From positions 30,177 through 94,176 of the forward strand of contig CAYYPE010000012.1 of assembly GCA_964473465.1 (NCBI GenBank): a stretch of 64,000 nt of DNA. The letters run 5' to 3'. The notes below the pieces were generated by a model. That model ran no database searches. It saw only the letters and a program-made list of their open reading frames with translations, and was not told where the DNA came from. Positions 54,708-62,616 of this stretch are shown one piece after another (the first letter of the stretch is position 1; the number at the start of each line of letters is the position of its first letter). Source of the DNA: CALHRB01 sp964473465 (GTDB lineage Bacteria > Bacteroidota > Ignavibacteria > Kapaibacteriales > UBA2268). The translations under genes were made by a program, and so were the position numbers.

Positions 54708-55456
54708 TTATAATTCAATCTCAAATAATTCGGCTGGATTGATTTTAAACTGAAGCATTTTTGCGGTATCTCTTCCACTGTCACCACCTTTTCTTTGCAT
54801 AGTGATTTTTCCTATTTTAAAATTTCCTCTTTTGGTTATTTTAATATCCCCATTTCCAAAAAAGTTCAAACAATAGTTCATTGGTTTAAGAATCCATCTT
54901 GCATTTTTCTCAACCTTTGAGCTACGAGCATCCATTCAGAGGCAAACTTTCCCTGACCTTTTAAAATATTAGAGACAATTAAAGATTGATTTTTGTTTAA
55001 CCATCCTAATATGAGGTTTTGTTCTGTCTGGGAAAATTCATTTGCAAACATTCGTCGTTTGTCTCTTGGATTTTTAATTGAAGGTTTTTCCTCACCTGTA
55101 TATCGCTTTAAAATTGAAACAACTTGAAATGGGATGTTCCACATCTCAGCATATTTATCAACCCAACGTTTATCAATTTGATTAAATCCCTTAGGATTAC
55201 TTACTAATTTGACCTGAAGATTTTCAACATCAATAGCTTTTTTTAGTTTTATCGTTACCTGAACTTGGACATCAGTTTTATAACCTGATATTTTTATAGC
55301 TTTTACATATTCAATTTCTTTAAGTTTATAGTTCATTAAGACTAACCAACTCTGAGCATCTTCATCCCTCTTCCAATTGTTAAATTTTTGAACTATATCA
55401 TCTTCATTTCTAAAGCCATCTTTTGCTGTTTGTGAGCCCCGTTCAATTAAATCCAT
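54708..55456 (-). pseudogene. HinP1I-like type II restriction endonuclease, frameshifted
   Basis: The first 192 codons (55456-54878) read ERGSQTAKDGFRNEDDIVQKF, then GYKTD (Asp62), QVKLVSNPKGFNQIDKRW (QVK at 81-83) and RRMFANEFSQTEQNLIL, then stop after WMLVAQRL. From about residue 180 the homologous sequence continues in another frame (KVEKNARWILKPMNYCLNFF ... MQRKGGDSGRD) to 54708. Restoring one A in the AAA run at 54916-54918 joins the parts as ...VAQKVEKNARW. From memory the whole resembles HinP1I (GCGC cutter), including its Asp62 and Gln81 positions. The core is intact, but the C-terminal DNA-binding end is lost unless the frameshift is a sequencing error. Its MTase lies 4 bp upstream. 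Confidence 0.78.
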
Positions 55457-55460
55457 ATCA

Positions 55461-56249
55461 TTATGTTAAAAATAAATTATCAATTATATACTCCTTTAAT
55501 CTTTCATTTGCTATTTCAACATATTCTTTTGATATTTCTGAACCTATCCATCGCCTGCCCATTAAATGTGCAACTTTTGCAGTTGTCCCGCTCCCCATAA
55601 AAGGATCATAAACTAAATCATTTTCATTTGTCCATGTATAAATTTGGTCATATACTAATTGTTCGGGGAAAATGGCAGGATGTTCGTAAGCTAATTTATC
55701 CTTTGTTGAAATTCCTCCTCCTACTGAATAGAAAAAAACATTTCCGACTTTCTTTTCTGAAGTTCTTTCAACTTTTTCGTAATTCAAAGCACCATTTTGA
55801 CCTCGATTCTTCATGTTTGCTAATCCTCGATATTTTGTCGGTTCAGTAATAGGATTAAATGTTTTGGGGCTTCCTTTTGAAAATGCAAACATATATTCAA
55901 AATGTTGATGATATCTATTCCCGGTTTGAGGCATAGGATTATTTTTATAATATATCATAGTGTCATGAAGTCGAAATCCAATTTCTTTAAAAAATAAAGC
56001 CTGCCTGAAAGAAGTTCCGGTTTCACTCCCATTAATTGTTGCATCCGCAACAACCCAAACGATAACTCCTCCTTTTTTTAATATTCTAAATAATTCTTTT
56101 GCAATTTTTTCAAATTCAAATTGAAAACCATTATAATTTCTGATTTCATCATAGGGAGGTGATGTTATGATAAAATCAATAAAATTATTAGGCATTCTTT
56201 TCATCGTGATTATGCAATCTTCATTGTATATTTTACCTATCTCCATCAC
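55461..56249 (-). CDS. Type II R-M DNA methyltransferase, beta-class (SPPY)
   Basis: 262-residue SAM-dependent DNA methyltransferase. Motif IV TSPPYDEIRNYNGF is at residues 29-42 (SPPY 30-33), and motif I YDPFMGSGTTAKVA near 214-226. The order IV-VIII-TRD-I defines the beta class. SPPY is commoner in N4-cytosine enzymes, though it also occurs in N6-adenine enzymes. If the adjacent nuclease truly targets GCGC, which lacks A, the enzyme would have to be N4-cytosine. The gene precedes the nuclease by 4 bp on the same strand. It is intact, so self-methylation should still occur. Confidence 0.9.
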   Translation of the reverse strand: MMEIGKIYNEDCIITMKRMPNNFIDFIITSPPYDEIRNYNGFQFEFEKIAKELFRILKKGGVIVWVVADATINGSETGTSFRQALFFKEIGFRLHDTMIYYKNNPMPQTGNRYHQHFEYMFAFSKGSPKTFNPITEPTKYRGLANMKNRGQNGALNYEKVERTSEKKVGNVFFYSVGGGISTKDKLAYEHPAIFPEQLVYDQIYTWTNENDLVYDPFMGSGTTAKVAHLMGRRWIGSEISKEYVEIANERLKEYIIDNLFLT

Positions 56250-56286
56250 TAAAAAAAGATATTTTAGCCGAATGATTGTTTATTTA

Positions 56287-59200
56287 TTATGAGCATCCGC
56301 TTGTTGTTCCGCAATCTTCGCAAACGGTGCAGCTTCCGCTTCTTTTGACTCTTATTGAACCACAGGAATAGCATTGCTCACCAGTGTAGCCAGCCTGTTT
56401 TGCCGCTGCTGATTTTAATTTAAATCCATTTCCGTTGCTCTTTCCATTATGAGAATGAACATTTACATTTTCAGTTTCCGGTTCATTTTCATAATCTTCT
56501 GATGAGTCGCTTATATCTTCATTATCAAACTCAATATTTTCTTTTGAAGAAGATGAGTCATCTTCTGATGTTGGGTTATCATTTCCGTTTCCATTTTTTT
56601 CTTCGGGGACTTCGTCAACAGCTTTAACGTGGACAAAGTCACTTCTTTTGAGGTAATCGTAACCAATTGAACGGAACACATAGTCGAGAACGGATGTTGC
56701 GTTTTTGATAGCTTCGTGGCCGGTAACAGGTCCTGCTGGCTCGAATCTTGTAAAGGTGAATGTATCAACAAGTTCATCCAGAGGCATTCCATATTGAAGT
56801 GCTTTCGATGCAAGCACAGCAAAGCAATTCATCAAACCTTTGAATGACGCTCCTTCCTTATACATATCAATAAAAATTTCTCCGAGTGTGCCATCCTCAT
56901 ATTCACCGGTTCGTAGGTAAACCTTATGCCCGCCAACATAAGCCTCGCGAACATAGCCTTTTCTTCGCTTTGGCAGTCTTCGGCGTTCAGGAGTAAAGGT
57001 TTGATTTTTCGCGATCTGATCCTGCACCTCTTTAGGTCCGATTGTTTCATCGAGAGAATCTTCGTCTCCAATCATTATAACTTCGTCAAGTCCGTCATAA
57101 TTAGCTGAATTAAGTGGCTGGGATAGTTTCGAGCCATCTCGATAAATAGCAATTGCTTTAAGCATCATCTTCCATGACTCAAGATAAACCTCGCCGATAT
57201 TTTCAATTGTAGCTTCGGCAGGCATATTAACTGTTTTGGAAATAGCTCCTGAAATAAAAGGTTGAGCAGCAGCCATAATCCTAACGTGAGCCATATATGG
57301 AATGAATCTTTTTCCATTTTTCCCGCATTTGTTTGCTGTGTCGAAGATTGGCAAATGTTCATCTTTTAAGTGCGGGGCTCCTTCGAGCATCATCGTCCCG
57401 CAGACATAGTCGTTGGCTCGCTCGATTTCTTCCGCAGTAAATCCGAGCCAGCCGAGCATATCGAAGGTAGGATTATTCAGATGCTCTTCGGTCATACCAA
57501 TTTTTTTACAGAAATCTTCACCGAGTACATATTTATTAAATGCAAATTTGATGTCAAAAACATTATCAAGCTCAGATTCGATCTGCATAATTTTTTCATC
57601 CGTAAAGCCCTTTGCTTTCAAAGTTTTATGATTAATTGAAGGGCACCCGATGAATGTTCCGTGCCCCTTTGAATATTTTTCTATTTCTTCAATCTGTTTA
57701 TCGCTGTAACCGAGTTTTGTCAAAGCCATTCTTACTGATTGATTTACAATTTTGAAATAACCTCCACCAGCAAGTTTTTTGAATTTAACTATGGCAAAAT
57801 CGGGCTCTATTCCCGTTGTATCGCAATCCATAATCAATCCGATTGTTCCGGTGGGTGCAAGAACGGTAACCTGAGCGTTTCTGTAGCCGTATTGTTCACC
57901 CATTGAAAGTGCTTTGTCCCAAACCTGCTTTGCGGACTGCAATAAATATTCAGGGCAGTATTTCGGATTCATGCCCATCGGTTTAATAGTCAATCCCTCA
58001 TATTCCTCTGGTTCGGCATTATAAGCCGCTCTTCTGTGATTTCTGATTACCCTGAGCATAGAATCCCTGTTCATCTCGTATTTAGGGAAGGGTCCGAGTT
58101 CCTTTGCCATTTCTGCTGATGTAGCATAGCTTTCTCCGGTCATAATAGCTGTAATTGCACCCGTCATCGCCAGAGCTTCGGGTGAATCATAAGGCACACC
58201 ATTAACCATCAGCAAAGTACCAAGATTTGCATATCCTAAGCCAAGAGTTCTGAATTCGTAACTTAGCTGAGCAACGCTTTTTGATGGGAACTGTGCCATA
58301 AGAACCGAAATTTCAAGAACTATAGTCCAAAGCCTCACTGCATGCCTGAAGCTATCAACATCGAAAGTATAACTGCTTTCATCATAAAATTTCATTAAAT
58401 TCAAACTTGCAAGATTGCAGGCTGTGTCATCCAAAAACATATATTCACTGCATGGATTGCTTGCATTAATCCTGCCGGAATTCGGGCAGGTATGCCATTC
58501 ATTAATAGTAGTATCGAACTGCAAACCCGGGTCTGCCGATTTCCATGCAGCTAAATTAATTTTATCCCATAAATACTTTGCCTGAACAGTTTTTGTCGTT
58601 TCACCAGTCGTTCTGAATTTTAACTCCCATAGACCATCATTTTCAAGGATTTCCATAAATTTGTTTGTTACCCGGACAGAGTTATTTGAATTTTGACCGC
58701 TTACTGTCAAATAAGCTTCACCTTCGTAGTGTGTATTATACACATCGAAATTGAATTCAGTAATACCCTGTTCAACAAGGGAAATAATCCTGACAATGTA
58801 ATTTAATGGAACACCGGAATGAAGAGCTTTTTGAATAAGATAGGATAATTTCTTATTGGTCTTTCTGTCGGTTCCCCTTTGTTTTGCTTCATTAACAATT
58901 GCAGATAGATAAGCCGCATTGATTCTGGAACCAGTAACAATAGCAGCAACTTTTTCTTCCTCTTTTGCTTTCCAGTCAATAAACTGTTCAATATCAGGAT
59001 GGTCAATGTCAACAATCACCATTTTGGCAGCTCTTCGAGTTGTGCCTCCAGATTTAATTGCCCCTGCAGCCCTGTCAAAAATTTTAAGGAAGCTCATTAA
59101 TCCCGAAGATTTACCGCCGCCGGAAAGGGTTTCCCCTTCTCCTCTAAGATTAGAAAAATTAGTCCCTGTTCCGCTTCCAAACTTGAATATTCTTGCTTCC

Positions 59201-59811
59201 CGCAGTGCTAAATCGAAAATACCCCCTTCATTCAATAAATCATCTTTGATTGACTGAATGAAGCAGGCATGAGGTTGAGGTCTGCTGTATGCATCTTTTG
59301 AATGTGACAACTTCTTTGTATCTGGATCAACATAATAGTGGCCTTGCTTGTTTCCTGTTATTCCATAAGCCCAGTAAAGTCCTGTGTTAAACCATTGAGG
59401 TGAGTTTGGAGCAGCCATCTGGTTGAACAGCATATATGAAATTTCATCATAGAAATTCTGTGCATCTTCCTGAGTATCGAAATAATTATATTTCTTTCCC
59501 CAGTCAGTCCATGTTCCAGCAAGGCGGTGAACAACCTGTTTCAATGAATTCTCAGAGCCAAGCTTTGGTTTTCCCTCTTTATCATAAATAATTTTACCCG
59601 CTCTATTTCTTTGAGGAACACCTGTTTTTCTGAAATACTTTTGGGCAAGTATGTCAGTTGCAACCTGCGACCATTGAACAGGAACCTCGATGTTATCCAT
59701 TTGAAATACAATTGAGCCATCAGGATTTTTTAATGTTGAGCTTTTTTTAGTAAACTCAAACATTTCATAGGCATTACTGTAGCCTTTTGTAAATCGTTTA
59801 TCAATTTTCAC
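56287..59811 (-). CDS. nrdJ: Adenosylcobalamin-dependent (class II) ribonucleoside-diphosphate reductase
   Basis: 1174-residue oxygen-independent ribonucleotide reductase producing dNDPs by a B12-generated thiyl radical. It has the RNR 10-stranded barrel: SPQWFNTGLYWAYG, FKFGSGTGTNFSNLRGEGE, NPCSEYMFLDDTACNLASLNL (catalytic Cys/Glu), and VTVLAPTGTIGLIMDCDTTGIEPDF. A C-terminal acidic linker ends in a zinc-ribbon-like tail (CYSCGSIRVKRSGSCTVCEDCG). The start is GTG at 59811 with GAGG 5 nt upstream. It allows DNA synthesis with or without oxygen but requires cobalamin; no cobalamin riboswitch is visible in the ~100 bp upstream. The largest enzyme gene here. Confidence 0.95.
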   Translation of the reverse strand: MKIDKRFTKGYSNAYEMFEFTKKSSTLKNPDGSIVFQMDNIEVPVQWSQVATDILAQKYFRKTGVPQRNRAGKIIYDKEGKPKLGSENSLKQVVHRLAGTWTDWGKKYNYFDTQEDAQNFYDEISYMLFNQMAAPNSPQWFNTGLYWAYGITGNKQGHYYVDPDTKKLSHSKDAYSRPQPHACFIQSIKDDLLNEGGIFDLALREARIFKFGSGTGTNFSNLRGEGETLSGGGKSSGLMSFLKIFDRAAGAIKSGGTTRRAAKMVIVDIDHPDIEQFIDWKAKEEEKVAAIVTGSRINAAYLSAIVNEAKQRGTDRKTNKKLSYLIQKALHSGVPLNYIVRIISLVEQGITEFNFDVYNTHYEGEAYLTVSGQNSNNSVRVTNKFMEILENDGLWELKFRTTGETTKTVQAKYLWDKINLAAWKSADPGLQFDTTINEWHTCPNSGRINASNPCSEYMFLDDTACNLASLNLMKFYDESSYTFDVDSFRHAVRLWTIVLEISVLMAQFPSKSVAQLSYEFRTLGLGYANLGTLLMVNGVPYDSPEALAMTGAITAIMTGESYATSAEMAKELGPFPKYEMNRDSMLRVIRNHRRAAYNAEPEEYEGLTIKPMGMNPKYCPEYLLQSAKQVWDKALSMGEQYGYRNAQVTVLAPTGTIGLIMDCDTTGIEPDFAIVKFKKLAGGGYFKIVNQSVRMALTKLGYSDKQIEEIEKYSKGHGTFIGCPSINHKTLKAKGFTDEKIMQIESELDNVFDIKFAFNKYVLGEDFCKKIGMTEEHLNNPTFDMLGWLGFTAEEIERANDYVCGTMMLEGAPHLKDEHLPIFDTANKCGKNGKRFIPYMAHVRIMAAAQPFISGAISKTVNMPAEATIENIGEVYLESWKMMLKAIAIYRDGSKLSQPLNSANYDGLDEVIMIGDEDSLDETIGPKEVQDQIAKNQTFTPERRRLPKRRKGYVREAYVGGHKVYLRTGEYEDGTLGEIFIDMYKEGASFKGLMNCFAVLASKALQYGMPLDELVDTFTFTRFEPAGPVTGHEAIKNATSVLDYVFRSIGYDYLKRSDFVHVKAVDEVPEEKNGNGNDNPTSEDDSSSSKENIEFDNEDISDSSEDYENEPETENVNVHSHNGKSNGNGFKLKSAAAKQAGYTGEQCYSCGSIRVKRSGSCTVCEDCGTTSGCS

Positions 59812-59909
59812 TTTAACCTCGTTTATTTAATATTATAATTTTTTCATTTATAGTCAAAAAATCTTAGCAGAAGTATTTCTGTTAATATAAGTTATAGGCT
59901 TTTTAGTAG

Positions 59910-60656
59910 TTATTTTATTGTAAAATCGATAGTTACGACAGATTTTATAGTTTTCTGAATCGAACTTAAATCATACTCACCCCAGTCGGAGACATTCGTT
60001 GAATAGAGCGGAGTGATTTGAAAAACTCCCTGTGAGGCAGATTTCATAGAACCAACATCACCTCCGCTGCTTTTAGCTAGCTGTTCGGCTCTTTGTTTGG
60101 CATCTTTTGCTGCATCACCCAGCATTTGTATTTTTAAATCATTAAGCTTTGTATAGTAAAATTGTGGAGGATTGGAATAAATTTCCAAACCATCTTTGAT
60201 AAGCGAAGTGGCTTCGCCAGATATCTGGTTCACCAAATTGACTTTTTCGGAGGTTATGCTTACTGTTTGAGTAAGCTCATAACTATCTACCTGCCCTGTA
60301 GAATATCCTTCAGGGGTGTATCGAAAATTCTTAACCGTATTTATGGATGAAGTTGTAATTTTAGATGCATCTATTCCCTTGGATTGAAGGTAATTAACAA
60401 AAGTTGACATATCCTTTTGTAATTTTTCGTAAGCAATAGTCATATCAGCTGATCGGACTGATATCGTTCCGCTCCATATTGCAAGATCTGATGTTATGTT
60501 TTTTTCTGCATACCCTTTGACAGTGATAGTCTTATCAGACATTTTGATATTGCTAAGGGTAACAGAAAGAATAATTGCCGCAACAATAAAGCCCGCTCCT
60601 AAGGATATACCAAGAAGAAACAGACCGCTTTTAACGGATGTATCTTGTGTTGACAT
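59910..60656 (-). CDS. SIMPL domain (DUF541) envelope protein
   Basis: 248-residue protein with an N-terminal transmembrane or signal helix (LFLLGISLGAGFIVAAIILSV) and a SIMPL domain (about 35-245). Family features are ITVKGYAEKNITSDLAIWSGTISV, YLQSKGIDASKITTSSINTVKNF, YELTQTVSITSEKV, and DAAKDAKQRAEQLAKSSGGDVG. SIMPL proteins form oligomeric periplasmic assemblies of unclear function. The gene is 98 bp upstream of nrdJ on the same strand; there is no known functional tie. Confidence 0.9.
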   Translation of the reverse strand: MSTQDTSVKSGLFLLGISLGAGFIVAAIILSVTLSNIKMSDKTITVKGYAEKNITSDLAIWSGTISVRSADMTIAYEKLQKDMSTFVNYLQSKGIDASKITTSSINTVKNFRYTPEGYSTGQVDSYELTQTVSITSEKVNLVNQISGEATSLIKDGLEIYSNPPQFYYTKLNDLKIQMLGDAAKDAKQRAEQLAKSSGGDVGSMKSASQGVFQITPLYSTNVSDWGEYDLSSIQKTIKSVVTIDFTIK

Positions 60657-60882
60657 CTTCCCCCCAAAAGAAATATATTTTAAATTTATACTGCATCACG
60701 AAAATAATTAACTTTCCAATAATTTTCAAGTTAATAAAAAAATAATTTTTCGTGAAGACAAAGTTTTCAACAACCGAGACGACTAAAGGTTGATTATTAG
60801 TAAGTATGCGAAAATTAAAAATTTATCATTTTTCAAAACTTTTCAACAGCTAAAAGAAACAAATTGTTGAATTTCCAAAGGG

Positions 60883-60943
60883 CTCCCATCTGCACGGGAA
60901 TGACACATTCTTGACTCTCGTCATTCCCACGAAAGTGGGAATC
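60883..60943 (+). repeat. Inverted REP doublet (REPIN-like)
   Basis: Two REP-like units face each other. The left unit (60883-60904) is, on the minus strand, GTCATTCCCGTGCAGATGGG; the right unit (60920-60943) is GTCATTCCCACGAAAGTGGG on the plus strand. The right unit is an 8-bp hairpin (ATTCCCAC/GTGGGAAT) with a GAAA tetraloop. A 15-bp spacer separates them. GTCATTCCC..GGGAATC elements are dispersed in many bacterial genomes. The surrounding about 400 bp has no gene. Confidence 0.7.
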
Positions 60944-60999
60944 TATATAAAAAAATTAATTTGGAAATTAAAAAATTATTTTTAATTTATTTTTTTAAA

Positions 61000-61027
61000 T
61001 TGACATAACATTAATAATATATATACA
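61000..61027 (+). promoter_or_regulatory. Candidate sigma-70-like promoter for the phase-variable gene
   Basis: TTGACA at 61000-61005 and TATACA at 61022-61027 are 16 bp apart. They lie upstream of AAGGAGAA (61050-61057) and ATG 61064. The spacing is acceptable, but AT-rich sequence makes chance matches common, and the housekeeping promoters of this phylum often differ. Confidence 0.42.
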
Positions 61028-61063
61028 AATACATTTTCTCAAACCATTTAAGGAGAATTAGTT

Positions 61064-62612
61064 ATGTCTAAAAATTATTTTATCCCCCCCCCCGAGTTAT
61101 CTTTTTTTAACATTATTTATTTATTTCTTAGTCAATATTGAGATGTTATCTTTCGGTAGTGGATGGAACCTAATAGCACCACCTTGTGATAATGATCCAC
61201 TTAACACAAGGTCAAGAGCTTATACTAAAACAATTTGTGCTAATGAAATTGCATATCCATTATGCGATGAAAGTTGTTGTTTCACGATTGTTTATCAATA
61301 CCGATGGTTACCTGGTGATTTGTTTGAATTAAATATTTCGGGAGTTACCTACGATGGTGATGAAGCCTGTAAAAGATGCATTCACCAAATTGTACCAGAT
61401 AGGCTAATAGAAATTTTTAATGAGATATCATATTGTCCAACATGCCCCTCATATATACCAAATTTTAAATCAAGATTAACAAATCAAGCTTTTAATGATT
61501 GGGGAGAGCATAGCGATCCAAAATATGATGCATGGGCAAAAATATCAAGTACAGGTAAATGCTATGAAGATAGTATATTGTGTGACTCTCAAATCAGGTG
61601 TTGTTGGCAAAGAGCCGAACTTGTTTTTGACCATTATGTTGATTCAATAACAGGCTTTCAAATCGACTCGGAAATTTCAATAAATGACTCATGTCCTGAT
61701 CCTCCAGATTGCAAACATAGATGTTGGGAAAACAATAATATTAGATTAGATTCTGTTGTTGGATCAAAGTTCTGTGATGTACCTTGTAATACCGGAAAAT
61801 GGAGCTATATTTATAAGCAAAAAATTACATATGGGAACTGTGCAGGTTGTTTTGTTGACATTTACTACAGATATAGGAAAACAATTAATTGCAATCCGAA
61901 TTACAAGGACATTGAACTAATATGGATAGACTTCTATGGCAATTGCTTTAATTGCTTAACATCAATGAATTATTTGTATCGTTTTGCTTGGAACTGGCTC
62001 TTATTAAATGCAGAGATTGATTTTCCATTAAAAAATCAATGTGATACAACCTATAGAGCTATAACAGCACCATGTTGGAAAGATATTGTAATAGAAGTAT
62101 TATTTCCTATAAATACAACTTTTAAATCTTGCAGTGATTCTGCCTGTTGCTGGACCGCATATGAAATATGTGATTATGAAACAATAATAAGATTCAATAA
62201 ATTAGGAGGTGGTATAAATTTTGAACCATGGCTTTGTTATCTGGAAGATTCCTGTAGTGTCTATTGTAATTTTCTTCCTGATTCTTCTTCAAGAGCATAT
62301 GTAACCCATCCTAAGCAAAATGGACATTCATTACCCAATAGTGATACAATACTCAAAGATATAATTTGTCCGAATTATTTAATAATTGATGATGTACTGA
62401 AATTAAAATTTAACTTTTTAAAGGACAAGTTATTTACAATTGAAATATTTGACTTGCTTGGAAATGTTCATTACATATCTACTTTTGCAGATAAAAATAA
62501 TAATATGATAGAAATAGGCTTTAAAAATTTTTCAAATGGTTATTATTATTATCAAATAAGAAATAATATTGATATATTATGTAGTGGTAGTATTATAGTT
62601 TTTAACAAATAG
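61064..62612 (+). CDS. Cys-rich T9SS cargo protein, out of frame here at a C10 tract (phase-OFF)
   Basis: AAGGAG 7 nt before the ATG at 61064 gives MSKNYFIPPP and then, with ten C residues, runs to TGA at 61139. The main frame opens downstream (an ATG at 61143, MLSFGSGWNL) and encodes 489 residues. With nine C the first frame continues as PPPSYLFLTLFIYFLVNIE, a hydrophobic signal peptide, straight into that frame (about 515 residues). The mature protein has Cys-rich repeats (CDESCCF, CDSQIRCCW, CSDSACCW, YGNCAGC) and a C-terminal sorting domain (TIEIFDLLGNV...NGYYYYQIRN). As written it would lack export. Either phase variation or a homopolymer error explains it. Confidence 0.75.
61084..61093 (+). 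repeat. Poly-C tract (C10), probable phase-variation switch
   Basis: Ten consecutive C in an otherwise strongly AT-rich region, located between the start codon and the hydrophobic core of the signal peptide of the downstream gene. Nine or twelve C restore the frame; ten or eleven do not. Confidence 0.75.
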
Positions 62613-62616
62613 ATTT

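Noticed and set aside
54708..54935. 75-codon ORF as a separate gene
   Set aside because: Its sequence continues the upstream nuclease in another frame, so it is the displaced C-terminus, not an independent gene.
59812..59909. Cobalamin riboswitch ahead of nrdJ
   Set aside because: The 98-bp gap has no B12-box-like sequence and looks too short and AT-rich for the element.
61102..61108. T7 run as an additional slippage site
   Set aside because: Runs of this length are common in such AT-rich DNA, and the C10 tract alone explains the frame change.
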